A DNA stretch of 64,000 bases from Amycolatopsis sp. CA-128772 (GCF_002904295.1 NZ_PPHG01000079.1:24772-88771); one strand, 5' to 3'. Shown: positions 15,721-23,784, numbered from the stretch's first letter. Notes: generated by a model not told the origin, from the letters alone. Made by a program: numbers and translations.

Positions 15721-16746
15721 GTGCACGAACCCGCCCTGAGGGCCGCCGCGTTCGGGGATGACCCGCGCCCGGACCCCGCCGCCGTGCGCGGCGGCGGGAG
15801 CCCGCGCGAACGGCTGCTTGCCGCCATCGTGCTGGGCGCCCAGGGGAGGTACGCCGCGGCTGCCACCCTGCTCGGCCGCCTCCGGCAAGACCGCGACCCG
15901 GTGACGGCCTCGCTCGCCGCCAGCACCCTCGCCTCGCACCGGCGGCAACTCGGCGGCCATTGGCAGGCCCGCGGGCTGGACGGCGAAGCCTTCTCCAAGG
16001 TTGCTCACCTGGCGATCGGGGATGGCTCGGGTGGTGGTGGGGAAGTCGCCCACCCGGCCTCCGGGCACCACCCCGCCGGTGGGGAAGTCGCCCGACTGGC
16101 GACCGGGGATGGCCCCGCTGGTGAGGAAGTCGCCCGACTGGCCACCGGGCATGGCCCCGCCGGTGCCGAAGCTGCCCGCCCGTTCACCGGCCAAGACCCC
16201 GACGGCCTAGACGCCCCCGGCGCAAGAGCCGACGCCCTCCTCGGCCTCGCCGCCGACAACCTCGCCCTCGGCCGCCTCCCTGCCGCGCGGCGGCTTGCCC
16301 AGCGGGCCTCCGCCGAGGATCCCCGGTGGCGGGCCACCGTCCGCGGCGGGTGGGTCGGGGCCGAAATCGCCCTCGCCGCAGGTCAGGGCGCCGAGGCCGT
16401 GCCGCACGCCGAGCGTGCCCTGGAAACCGCGCTCGCCCGAGGCGCTCGGCGGCACGTCGTGAAATCCCGGATTGTGCTGGCCGTGGCCCTGCGGGCGGCC
16501 GGCGCGCCCGATCACCGGCAGATTTCGGACGACCTTGTCGGAAATGCAATGGCGACGGCGGAGGAATGCGAACTGCTTTCACTTTCGTGGCCGGCGGCCC
16601 TCGTTGCGGCCGACCTGCGCCCAGGACACGCCGAGGAGTATCGATTCAGAGTGGCGCAGGTGTTGCACGCAGTGTTACGAAGCGCAGATCCTTGCGGGAG
16701 GAGGGTTGCGGGGGAATCACCATGGGTCCCCGTCCCGGGTGGTTGA
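15721..16746 (+). CDS. hypothetical protein with 14-residue tandem repeats
   Basis: A 341-residue cytosolic protein of mostly alpha-helical, TPR-like character (RERLLAAIVLGAQGRYAAAATLLGRL and LALGRLPAARRLAQRA). Residues about 93-162 are a repetitive insert with units like EVARLATGDGPAG, which breaks the helical region in two. The position between the whiB3/MerR genes and bldM/sigD matches Rv3415c of M. tuberculosis as I recall. GTG 15721 follows GAAAGGACGG. The function is unknown; the repeat insert looks recent and may vary in copy number between strains. Confidence 0.7.
   Translation: MHEPALRAAAFGDDPRPDPAAVRGGGSPRERLLAAIVLGAQGRYAAAATLLGRLRQDRDPVTASLAASTLASHRRQLGGHWQARGLDGEAFSKVAHLAIGDGSGGGGEVAHPASGHHPAGGEVARLATGDGPAGEEVARLATGHGPAGAEAARPFTGQDPDGLDAPGARADALLGLAADNLALGRLPAARRLAQRASAEDPRWRATVRGGWVGAEIALAAGQGAEAVPHAERALETALARGARRHVVKSRIVLAVALRAAGAPDHRQISDDLVGNAMATAEECELLSLSWPAALVAADLRPGHAEEYRFRVAQVLHAVLRSADPCGRRVAGESPWVPVPGG
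15998..16209 (+). repeat. 42-bp tandem repeat inside the 15721-16746 gene
   Basis: Successive units begin at 16042, 16084, 16126 and 16168 (exact 42-bp spacing); a more diverged copy precedes them at about 15998. Units encode E-V-A-(R/H)-(L/P)-A-(T/S)-G-(D/H)-G-P-A-G-x and preserve the reading frame. Confidence 0.85.
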
Positions 16747-16877
16747 GCCGTCGGAATGGGGTGTTCCGGCATCCGGGCTAAGAAGTTTCAAAAAAAGCCA
16801 CCGGATCGTGTCAAGGTTCGGGCTAAAGCGTCCGATAGGGGAAGAGGAATGTCACCCGGCTGCAGGAAGGAAACCCC

Positions 16878-17474
16878 GTGACGACGGTCTTGATCTGCGA
16901 CGACCGACGCAGTGTCCGTGAAGGGCTCACCCGAGTGATGTCCGCGGTCCCTGGGGTCAGTCGCATCGACTGCGTAGCGCACGGTGACGAGCTGCTGGCC
17001 CGGTACTCCCGTCAGCCCGTCGACGTCGTGCTGGTCGGGACGCAGCGCGCGGTCCCGACGGGTGTCGAAGCCACCCGGCGGCTCGTCTCGGCCAACCCCC
17101 AGGCGAACGTCATCGTCTTCGGCGCCCCGGACGACGCGGGCAGCATCGCCGCCGCGATCGCCGGCGGTGCCCGCGGCTACCTCCGCTGGGACGCGTCCCG
17201 GCCGGAGCTGGTCGCCGCGCTGGCCCACACCCTGGCGAGCACCTCGGTGCCCGCGCCCCGTCAGCCGTCCGACCCGGGCGTCCAGCTGACCGAGCGCGAG
17301 CTTCAGGTGCTCCGCGGGATGAGCCAGGGCAAGAGCAACGGCCAGATCGGCCGCGAGCTCTACCTGTCCGAGGACACGGTCAAAACCCACGCCCGGCGGC
17401 TGTTCCGCAAGCTCGGCGTGCGCGACCGCGCGCAGGCCGTGGCGCACGGCTTCCGCCGCGGCCTGGTCAGCTGA
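16878..17474 (+). CDS. bldM: BldM-like orphan response regulator with degenerate receiver
   Basis: A 198-residue LuxR/NarL-family regulator. The DNA-binding part LTERELQVLRGMSQGKSN, with LSEDTVKTHARRLFRKLG, is nearly identical to Streptomyces BldM, which controls aerial development and sporulation. The receiver keeps the acidic pair Asp8-Asp9 but the phospho-acceptor position 54 is Gly (VVLVGTQRA), and the conserved Lys is Arg (GARGYLRWD). It therefore cannot be phosphorylated in the classical way. There is no kinase gene beside it. AGGAAA lies upstream of GTG 16878. In Streptomyces BldM works as a homodimer or with WhiI; a partner here is unknown. Confidence 0.87.
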   Translation: MTTVLICDDRRSVREGLTRVMSAVPGVSRIDCVAHGDELLARYSRQPVDVVLVGTQRAVPTGVEATRRLVSANPQANVIVFGAPDDAGSIAAAIAGGARGYLRWDASRPELVAALAHTLASTSVPAPRQPSDPGVQLTERELQVLRGMSQGKSNGQIGRELYLSEDTVKTHARRLFRKLGVRDRAQAVAHGFRRGLVS

Positions 17475-17847
17475 CCTGCTGCTCTCCCCGTTCCTGACAC
17501 GGCCGGTTCACAGGTGACGACGGGCCAGGGCGCACCGCCCTGGCCCGTACCTGTGTGGTCCCCATCACAAACCGGCGCCGCCCGGCGGCCGACCGCCGCC
17601 CGGCACCGTCCTCCGACGGTTCTCGTACCCGCGACGCCGTTCGCTCGTTGAACCGGCGACGTCGACCGCGGATCAGCACGACAATCCGTATTTCCGCGGC
17701 TCCGGCCGCTGCGGCACGCCGGGGACCACCGTGCGCGCCGCACGGGGCCGGGCCGCAGGTACGGTAGCGGTCACCGGTGCGCGGTGGAGGCGACCACGGG
17801 CCGGGTTCTTTGCCCACCTACACGTAACACTGGGACTGTTGTCTGCG
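17475..17847 (+). other. bldM terminator and sigD upstream region
   Basis: This 373-bp gap holds no convincing gene. A large stem-loop at 17509-17555 (7-bp outer stem, 4-nt bulge, perfect 11-bp inner stem 17520-17530 with 17538-17548) lies 35 bp after bldM and probably terminates it. The remainder, rich in C and G, leads to the candidate SigD promoter at 17824-17849. Confidence 0.6.
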
Positions 17848-17849
17848 AT
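17824..17849 (+). promoter_or_regulatory. candidate SigD-dependent autoregulatory promoter
   Basis: GTAACA (17824-17829), 16 nt, CGAT (17846-17849) matches the GTAAC / CGAT pattern reported for M. tuberculosis SigD. The -10 overlaps the ATG at 17848, so a transcript from it would begin near 17856-17857, exactly at an in-frame GTG, giving a leaderless message. Confidence 0.5.
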
Positions 17850-18420
17850 GGCCAATGTGGGGGATGGACTGGATGAACCGGTCGCCGCTGCTGTCGAGGG
17901 AGATCCCCAGGCAGTCGAGCGGTTGCTGGCTGCTATCCGTCCACTAGTGGTGCGGTATTGCCGCGCTCGGGTTGGCAGGCAGGAGCGATCGTTCGCTTCG
18001 GCGGACGACGTTGCGCAGGAGGTGTGTCTCGCGGTGCTAACGGCCTTACCCTCGTACCGCGATCAAGGCCGCCCTTTTCTGGCCTTCGTCTACGGGATCG
18101 CCCAGCACAAGGTGGCCGACGCGCACCGCGCGGCGGCGCGCAACCGGGCCGAGCCGGTGGCCGAGATCCCCGACGAGGTCGAGGGCGGGGTCGGCCCCGA
18201 GCAGCGGGCGCTGCAAGGTGAACTGAACGAGCGGATGTCCCAGTTGTTGCAGGTGCTGCCGGACAAGCAGCGGGAGATCGTGGTGCTGCGCGTGGTCGTC
18301 GGCCTGTCGGCGGAGGAGACCGCGGATGCGGTGGGCTCCACCCCCGGCGCCGTCCGCGTCGCCCAGCACCGCGCCCTCGCGCGGCTGAGAAAGGTCCTGG
18401 CCGCGGAGGAGGTGATCTGA
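17848..18420 (+). CDS. sigD: ECF-type RNA polymerase sigma factor SigD
   Basis: A sigma-70 family ECF factor of 187-190 residues. Region 2 includes IRPLVVRYCRARVG and SADDVAQEVCLAVLTALPSY, and region 4 includes LPDKQREIVVLRVVVGLSAEET with a GAVRVAQHRALARLR helix-turn-helix. Strongly similar to mycobacterial SigD. The next gene is its anti-sigma factor, beginning directly at the stop. Start may be ATG 17848, or GTG 17857 if the overlapping promoter gives a leaderless mRNA. The codon at 18046 is TTA, very rare in such genomes, which could make the gene dependent on the tRNA of the bldA type. Confidence 0.9.
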   Translation: MANVGDGLDEPVAAAVEGDPQAVERLLAAIRPLVVRYCRARVGRQERSFASADDVAQEVCLAVLTALPSYRDQGRPFLAFVYGIAQHKVADAHRAAARNRAEPVAEIPDEVEGGVGPEQRALQGELNERMSQLLQVLPDKQREIVVLRVVVGLSAEETADAVGSTPGAVRVAQHRALARLRKVLAAEEVI

Positions 18421-19356
18421 GTGACCGGTCACGAGAAGAGATTCGAGCCGGATGACGTTTTCGGCAGTGGCCTGACGGCGTCGGAGGCGGAGTTCGCCGC
18501 CGACCTGTCGGCCGTGCAGGCCGACGACGCGCTGCTCGACGCGCTCGGCGGGTCCGACCCGGCGCTGGCCGACGGTCTCGGCGACCAGGAGCTCAACGCG
18601 TTGCTGGTGGCGTGGCGAAGAGACATCGACAGCGAGCCGCTGGCCGAGCTCGTCGATGTCGACACCGCCGTGCGGACCGTCAGCACCGCCGCGCTGGCGA
18701 AGCGGCACGCTTCGAGCGGACGCCGCCGCCGGCTGCTCGTCCCGGTCGCCGTCGCCGCCGCCGTGCTGGCGATCGCGTTCACCGGCACCGGGCTGGCCGC
18801 GCGCTCCGCGCAACCCGGCGACACGCTGTGGGGCCTCGCGAAGGTCCTCTACTCCGACCACACCCGCTCGGTCGAGGCGGCCGCGACGGCCAAGCTCGAC
18901 CTCGAGAAGGCCAACCTGGCCATCGCCGGCGGCAACCTGGACGTCGCCCGCCAGGCCCTCCAGGACGCCCAGGCCGCGCTGTCGCAGGTCACCGACGAGG
19001 AGAACCGCGACCAGCTGATGGAGCAGCACCGGCAGCTCGCCGCCCAGCTCCAGAACCCCGAAGCGCCGGTCCAGGGCCCGATCCAGACTTCGATCCCGCC
19101 GGTCTCACCCGGCGCACCCACGACCCCGGCCCCGCCGGCCGGCTCGGCATCGTCCCTCCCCGGCAGCGGCAGCGGCACCACGAGCCTCCCGGGCAGCGTG
19201 ACGCCGACGCCGACACCCCCGCCGCCGACCACCACTCCGCCGCCGACCACCACCCCGCCCCCGCCGACCACCACCGGTGCGACGGGGAACGAGCCGGGCA
19301 CGCCGCGCAGCGAATCCGCGGGTGGCCAGTCGCAGGGCGTCGGCGAGACGCCGTAA
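18421..19356 (+). CDS. rsdA: anti-sigma-D factor RsdA
   Basis: A 311-residue membrane-anchored anti-sigma factor. The cytosolic N-terminus (residues 1-100) carries the sigma-binding region with SEAEFAADLSAVQADDALLDAL and LNALLVAWRRDIDSEP. One transmembrane helix lies at about 105-125. The outside part has a helical region with NLDVARQALQDAQAALSQV, then a Pro/Thr/Gly-rich tail with repeated PPPTTT. In M. tuberculosis RsdA is destroyed by ClpXP after regulated proteolysis, via a C-terminal-exposed signal; the same mode is plausible. GTG start immediately follows the sigD stop, so the two are co-translated. Confidence 0.86.
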   Translation: MTGHEKRFEPDDVFGSGLTASEAEFAADLSAVQADDALLDALGGSDPALADGLGDQELNALLVAWRRDIDSEPLAELVDVDTAVRTVSTAALAKRHASSGRRRRLLVPVAVAAAVLAIAFTGTGLAARSAQPGDTLWGLAKVLYSDHTRSVEAAATAKLDLEKANLAIAGGNLDVARQALQDAQAALSQVTDEENRDQLMEQHRQLAAQLQNPEAPVQGPIQTSIPPVSPGAPTTPAPPAGSASSLPGSGSGTTSLPGSVTPTPTPPPPTTTPPPTTTPPPPTTTGATGNEPGTPRSESAGGQSQGVGETP

Positions 19357-19364
19357 CAGGAGTT

Positions 19365-19399
19365 CTCCCCGGCAGTGGTGCCATGACCTTGCCGGGGAG
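19365..19399 (+). terminator. hairpin after rsdA
   Basis: A 10-bp stem (19365-19374 with 19390-19399) lies 9 bp after the rsdA stop. There is no T-run; termination is probably completed at the stronger element 100 bp further on. Confidence 0.5.
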
Positions 19400-19496
19400 C
19401 GCGACGTTGGCGGCCACGAGGCCGGCTCACCGAGCAGCGGCAACCCCGGCAGCTGTCATCGCGGCTCGCGCGGCGGGACGACACCACCGCAGTCAC

Positions 19497-19534
19497 GGAA
19501 AAGCCCTGGTGAGGAAACTCACCAGGGCTTTTCC
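19497..19534. terminator. bidirectional terminator between rsdA and the DUF5319 gene
   Basis: A perfect 16-bp inverted repeat (19497-19512 with 19519-19534) with a six-base loop; the arms end in A-run and T-run (GGAAAAG / CTTTTCC), so it serves both converging transcripts. Confidence 0.92.
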
Positions 19535-19550
19535 ATGTCCGCGGAGCTGC

Positions 19551-19937
19551 TCAATAGGCGCTCTCGTTGGCGGTGACGCCGTCGGCGAAGCCGCGGCAGT
19601 AGTCCCAGCTCACGTAGTCGCCCGGGTTCGGGTCGTAGGCCGGCTCGTGCGGGCGCATGCGGCCGTCCGCGAGGAGCTGCTCGAGGCTGGCTCGCAACAG
19701 GTGCCAGTCGTGGTAGTGCGGTTCGTCGCATTCGCCGCAGTCGACCACGATGCCGCGTACCCCGCGGGGTTCGAGCAGGGCCTGGTAAACCGCCAGATCC
19801 GAGAGATCGGCCAGCAGTTCGGTGCGTTCGGAGTCGCTGATCGGCTCGTCCAGCCGGTCCTCGGGGTCTCCGAAAGCGCGGGCCGGGTCATCCGGGTCGT
19901 CCGCGAACGGGTCTGGAGGCAGGACATCGTGCGCCAC
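19551..19937 (-). CDS. DUF5319 family protein
   Basis: A 128-residue, very acidic soluble protein, conserved in actinobacteria beside guaB (Rv3412 in M. tuberculosis, from memory). The N-terminus is Asp/Pro-rich (PDPFADDPDDPARAF), and the conserved core has VVDCGECDEPHYHDWHLLR and GDYVSWDYCRGFADG. CxxC plus HYHDWH could bind a metal, but no function is known. GTG at 19937 is taken as start; GTG 19946 is also possible. It is divergent from guaB. Confidence 0.78.
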   Translation of the reverse strand: MAHDVLPPDPFADDPDDPARAFGDPEDRLDEPISDSERTELLADLSDLAVYQALLEPRGVRGIVVDCGECDEPHYHDWHLLRASLEQLLADGRMRPHEPAYDPNPGDYVSWDYCRGFADGVTANESAY

Positions 19938-20003
19938 GGCCAGCACGGTACCGGGCGGCCCCGCCGGCCCGCCCACCGCCCGGGGCGGGCGGCGCGCGGT
20001 GGA

Positions 20004-20009
20004 TATCAT
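20004..20009 (+). promoter_or_regulatory. possible -10 element of guaB
   Basis: TATCAT lies 67 bp upstream of the guaB ATG in an otherwise GC-rich stretch. No good -35 is seen at 17 bp. Confidence 0.35.
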
Positions 20010-20075
20010 GAGGGGAAGGCTCCGAGTCGCCACAGCGACACGCTCATCCCGCGCCAGGAAGGCCCTTCACCCGCT

Positions 20076-21587
20076 ATGACCAGCGACGGCACCACCGCCC
20101 CCGTTCCGGCCAAGTTCGCCATGCTCGGCCTGACCTTCGACGACGTGCTGCTGCTGCCGGCCGAATCGGACGTCGTTCCCAGCACCGTCGACACGAGCTC
20201 CCGGCTGACCCGGAACATCACCCTCGGCGTCCCCCTGGTGTCCGCCGCGATGGACACCGTCACCGAAGCCCGGATGGCCATCGCCATGGCCCGCCAGGGC
20301 GGCATCGGCGTCCTGCAGCGCAACCTGCCGATCGACGAGCAGGCCGCCGCGGTCGAGGTCGTCAAGCGCTCCGAGGCCGGCATGGTCACCGACCCGGTCA
20401 CCTGCGCTCCGGACGCGACGCTGGCCGAGGTCGACGCCCTGTGCGCCAAGTTCCGCATCTCCGGCGTGCCGGTCACCGACGCGGCCGGGACGCTCGTCGG
20501 CATCATCACCAACCGCGACATGCGGTTCGAGGTGGACCACAGCCGCCCGGTGTCCGAGGTCATGACCAAGCCGCCGCTGGTCACCGCGCAGGTCGGCGTC
20601 TCCGCGGACGCCGCGCTCGGCCTGCTGCGCCGGCACAAGATCGAGAAGCTGCCGATCGTCGACGGCGCGGGCAAGCTCCGCGGCCTGATCACGGTCAAGG
20701 ACTTCGTCAAGACCGAGCAGTACCCGAAGGCGACGAAGGACCCGGACGGCCGGCTCATCGTCGGCGCCGCGGTCGGCGTCGGCCCGGACGGCCACCAGCG
20801 CGCGATGGCGCTGGCCGACGCGGGCGTCGACGTCCTGATGGTCGACACCGCGCACGGGCACTCCCGCGCGGTCGTCGACACGGTCGCGCTGCTGAAGAAG
20901 GAGCTCGGCGACTCGGTCGACATCGTCGGCGGCAACGTCGCGACCCGGGCCGGCGCGCAGGCGCTGGTCGACGCGGGCGCGGACGGCATCAAGGTCGGCG
21001 TCGGCCCCGGCTCCATCTGCACCACCCGGATCGTGGCGGGCGTCGGCGTGCCGCAGATCTCGGCGATCTACGAGGCCGACCAGGCCGCGCGCCCGGCCGG
21101 CATCCCGGTGATCGGCGACGGCGGCATCCAGTACTCCGGCGACATCGCGAAGGCCATCGCGGCCGGCGCGTCCACGGTGATGCTGGGCAGCCTGCTCGCC
21201 GGCACCGCCGAGTCGCCGGGTGACCTGATCCTGGTCGGCGGCAAGCAGTTCAAGGTCTACCGCGGGATGGGCTCGCTGGGCGCCATGCAGTCCCGCGGCC
21301 AGGGCAAGTCGTACTCGAAGGACCGCTACGCCCAGGACGACGTGCTCAACGAGGACAAGCTGGTCCCGGAGGGCATCGAGGGCCGCATCCCGTTCCGCGG
21401 CCCCCTGGCCAACGTGGTGCACCAGCTGGTCGGCGGCCTGCGCGCCGGCATGGGCTACGCAGGCGCCGAGACGATCGCGCAGCTGCAGGAGGCGCAGCTC
21501 GTCCGGATCACCGCGGCCGGGCTCAAGGAGAGCCACCCGCACGACATCACGATGACGGTCGAAGCGCCGAACTACACGACCCGCTAG
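20076..21587 (+). CDS. guaB: inosine-5'-monophosphate dehydrogenase
   Basis: A 503-residue IMPDH that oxidises IMP to XMP with NAD+, the committed step to GMP. The N-terminal FAMLGLTFDDVLLLPAESDV, two CBS domains at roughly residues 110-225, the catalytic loop GPGSICTTR with Cys315, GDGGIQYSGDIAKA and the mobile flap with YRGMGSLGAM and GKSYSKDRY are all intact. ATG at 20076 follows AAGGCCC. A much longer open frame upstream is not coding. With guaB3 and guaA in the same window, it forms the guanine nucleotide branch. It ends in a strong palindromic terminator. Confidence 0.97.
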   Translation: MTSDGTTAPVPAKFAMLGLTFDDVLLLPAESDVVPSTVDTSSRLTRNITLGVPLVSAAMDTVTEARMAIAMARQGGIGVLQRNLPIDEQAAAVEVVKRSEAGMVTDPVTCAPDATLAEVDALCAKFRISGVPVTDAAGTLVGIITNRDMRFEVDHSRPVSEVMTKPPLVTAQVGVSADAALGLLRRHKIEKLPIVDGAGKLRGLITVKDFVKTEQYPKATKDPDGRLIVGAAVGVGPDGHQRAMALADAGVDVLMVDTAHGHSRAVVDTVALLKKELGDSVDIVGGNVATRAGAQALVDAGADGIKVGVGPGSICTTRIVAGVGVPQISAIYEADQAARPAGIPVIGDGGIQYSGDIAKAIAAGASTVMLGSLLAGTAESPGDLILVGGKQFKVYRGMGSLGAMQSRGQGKSYSKDRYAQDDVLNEDKLVPEGIEGRIPFRGPLANVVHQLVGGLRAGMGYAGAETIAQLQEAQLVRITAAGLKESHPHDITMTVEAPNYTTR

Positions 21588-21614
21588 ATCTTTTCCGCTA
21601 CCCAAAGCAGCGTG

Positions 21615-21646
21615 GCCCGCACTTCGGACCGGTCCGAAGTGCGGGC
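21615..21646. terminator. guaB terminator
   Basis: A perfect 32-bp palindrome (16-bp arms) 28 bp after the guaB stop, followed by TTCTCGCTGT. The RNA hairpin would be very stable; some bases at the centre must form the loop. Confidence 0.85.
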
Positions 21647-21730
21647 TTCTCGCTGTGTCACCGTGACCTAGCGTGCTTACGGTAATCGGTCTATCGCCTT
21701 GCGTGGCCGTCGTGGTGTGCACTAGGACAC

Positions 21731-22240
21731 ATGACGGTCCTGCGCAGGGTGTTCTTCACGGCCGTCGCGCTCGTGTCGCTGTTCCTCGGCGGTGTCGTCT
21801 GCCTGATGTGCCAGGTCTTGGCCGGGCGGGACGCGCCGACGTACCGCGTCGAGGGGCACGTGGTGTCCCACACGCGCGGCGCGCTCCCGGTGGGCGGCAA
21901 CGAGGACGCGGTGAGCCACTCCATCGCGGTCGACGCCGATGACCGGAACTTCCGCGTCACCGCGGTGGACCCCGGCCTGGACCTGCCGACCGGCCAGCCG
22001 GTGACGCTCGACGTGTCGACGGCGGACGGCAGCATCGCCTACCTGCGGGCCGGCGGCGGCGTGGTCGACCTGCGCCAGGGCGTCGTCCGGCCGGTGCTGC
22101 TGATCGTCGCCAGCCTGCTGGCGCTGGGAGCGGTGTACTTCGGCGCGGTCCGGCTGAACGTCTACCCGCCGGTGGCGACCTGGCTGGCCCTCGCGCTGGG
22201 CGCCATTCTCGCGCCGGTCGCCGTGTTCGTGCGGGTGTAG
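21731..22240 (+). CDS. membrane protein of unknown function
   Basis: A 169-residue protein with one N-terminal helix (FFTAVALVSLFLGGVVCLMCQVL), an outside domain of about 85 residues (YRVEGHVVSHTRGALPVGG, with a DUF-like beta region) and two C-terminal helices (LLIVASLLALGAVYFGAV and WLALALGAILAPVAVFV). The topology resembles small actinobacterial DUF3592-like proteins, but I do not recognise the family firmly. It lies between guaB and guaB3, separated from both by more than 70 bp. Confidence 0.65.
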   Translation: MTVLRRVFFTAVALVSLFLGGVVCLMCQVLAGRDAPTYRVEGHVVSHTRGALPVGGNEDAVSHSIAVDADDRNFRVTAVDPGLDLPTGQPVTLDVSTADGSIAYLRAGGGVVDLRQGVVRPVLLIVASLLALGAVYFGAVRLNVYPPVATWLALALGAILAPVAVFVRV

Positions 22241-22317
22241 ACCCCCGTGCGCGGGTCACCCACGCGGCCTAGCGACAATGGGGCACGGCAGATTGTCGTC
22301 GGCGGAGGAGGCTTCAC

Positions 22318-23451
22318 GTGCGGGACCTGGTCGAGATCGGGATGGGCCGCACCGCGCGGCGGGCGTATGACCTCGACGACGTCGAGATCGTGCCGTCACG
22401 GCGGACTCGCTCGTCCTCGGTGGTGTCCACCGCCTGGCAGATCGACGCGTACCGCTTCGACCTGCCGCTCGTCACCCACCCGACCGACGCGATCGTCTCG
22501 CCCGGCACCGCGGTGGCCGTCGGCGAGCTCGGCGGCCTCGGCGTGCTGAACGCCGAAGGGCTCTGGGCGCGGCACGCGAACGTCGAGGACGCCATCTTCC
22601 AGCTGGTCCGCGCGGCGGAGGACCTCGAAGACCCGACCGCGGTCGGCCGCGTGCTGCAGGAGCTGCACGCCGCGCCGATCCGGCTCGACCTGCTGACCGA
22701 GGCGATCAAGACGGTCCGCGAATCCGGCGTCACGGTGGCCGCGCGCGTCAGCCCGCAGCACGCCGCCGAGCTGACGCCCGACCTGATCGCGGCCGGGGTG
22801 GAGATCCTGGTCGTGCAGGGCACGATCATCTCCGCCGAGCACGTCCAGCGCGACGCCGAGCCGCTGAACCTCAAGGACTTCATCGGCCGCCTCGACGTCC
22901 CGGTGATCGCCGGCGGCGTCAGCGACTACCGCACGGCGATGCACCTGATGCGCACCGGCGCCGCGGGTGTCATCGTCGGCCACGGCTACACCCCGGGCGT
23001 GACGAGCACCGACCGCGTGCTCGGCATCGGCGTCCCGATGGCCACCGCGATCATCGACGCCGCGGCCGCCCGCCGCGACTACCTCGACGAGACGGGCGGC
23101 CGGTACGTGCACGTCCTCGCCGACGGCGGCATGACGGTGTCGGGTGACATCGCCAAGGCCATCGCGTGCGGCGCGGACGCCGTCATGCTCGGCTCCCCGC
23201 TGGCCGCCGCGTCGGACGCGCCCGGACAGGGCCTGTACTGGACGGCGGCGGCCGCGCACCCGTCGCTGCCGCGCTCGCGCGTGGCGGCCGGGCCGGACTA
23301 CGCCGTCGACCTCAAGACCCTGCTGTTCGGGCCGTCGTCCGACGCGGAAGGCGTGGTGAACCTCTTCGGGGCGCTTCGCCGGGCGATGGCGAAGACGGGC
23401 TACTCGGACCTCAAGGAGTTCCAGCGGGTCGGGCTCACCGTTCGCCGGTGA
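22318..23451 (+). CDS. guaB3: GuaB3 family IMP dehydrogenase-related protein
   Basis: A 377-residue TIM-barrel protein of the IMPDH/GMP reductase superfamily with no CBS domains. FMN/nucleotide motifs HVLADGGMTVSGDIAKA, CGADAVMLGSPLA and VIAGGVSDYRTAMHLM are clear. Where IMPDH has the catalytic GPGSICTT, this protein has GHGYTPGVTSTDRV, with no cysteine. Recent work on cyanobacterial GuaB3 reports GMP reductase activity, so a salvage role is possible, but the missing thiol makes catalysis uncertain. GTG 22318 is chosen; GGAGGAGG lies about 8 nt upstream. Its 3' end overlaps the convergent DUF397 gene by 17 bp. Confidence 0.88.
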   Translation: MRDLVEIGMGRTARRAYDLDDVEIVPSRRTRSSSVVSTAWQIDAYRFDLPLVTHPTDAIVSPGTAVAVGELGGLGVLNAEGLWARHANVEDAIFQLVRAAEDLEDPTAVGRVLQELHAAPIRLDLLTEAIKTVRESGVTVAARVSPQHAAELTPDLIAAGVEILVVQGTIISAEHVQRDAEPLNLKDFIGRLDVPVIAGGVSDYRTAMHLMRTGAAGVIVGHGYTPGVTSTDRVLGIGVPMATAIIDAAAARRDYLDETGGRYVHVLADGGMTVSGDIAKAIACGADAVMLGSPLAAASDAPGQGLYWTAAAAHPSLPRSRVAAGPDYAVDLKTLLFGPSSDAEGVVNLFGALRRAMAKTGYSDLKEFQRVGLTVRR

Positions 23452-23629
23452 GCCGCGCGAGGAACGCGGCGAAGGCGTCGGCGGAGTAGACGAGCACCCG
23501 GCCGGGCGCCGGGTGCTTGGTGTCCCGGACGCCGACGACGCCGGGGCCTGTGCCGATCTCGACGCAGGCGTTCTCTTCGAAGTGGCTGTGGCTCGACTTG
23601 CGCCACCCGGTGAGCGTTCGTGAGCTCAT
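23435..23629 (-). CDS. DUF397 domain-containing protein
   Basis: A 64-residue protein of the actinomycete DUF397 family (TGWRKSSHSHFEENACVEI, VGVRDTKHPAPGRVLVYSADAFAAFL given in part). These proteins usually pair with an adjacent XRE-type helix-turn-helix regulator and act as its partner or antitoxin-like element. No such regulator is adjacent here, so this is an orphan copy. ATG at 23629 has GGGAGG upstream. It overlaps the end of guaB3 by 17 bp in antisense. Confidence 0.88.
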   Translation of the reverse strand: MSSRTLTGWRKSSHSHFEENACVEIGTGPGVVGVRDTKHPAPGRVLVYSADAFAAFLARLTGER

Positions 23630-23784
23630 CGCGGTGCCTCCCTGGAAATGGTGTCCCGCCCGACGGTGCGTCGCGACGTGGACATCACGCACCTTCGAAG
23701 GTACCCATTGTTGTCATCCGACAAGCGTAACTGGCCGGTAACTTACCTCTGGTCAGAACGCGGAGCCGGAGTTACGCTCCAGGT

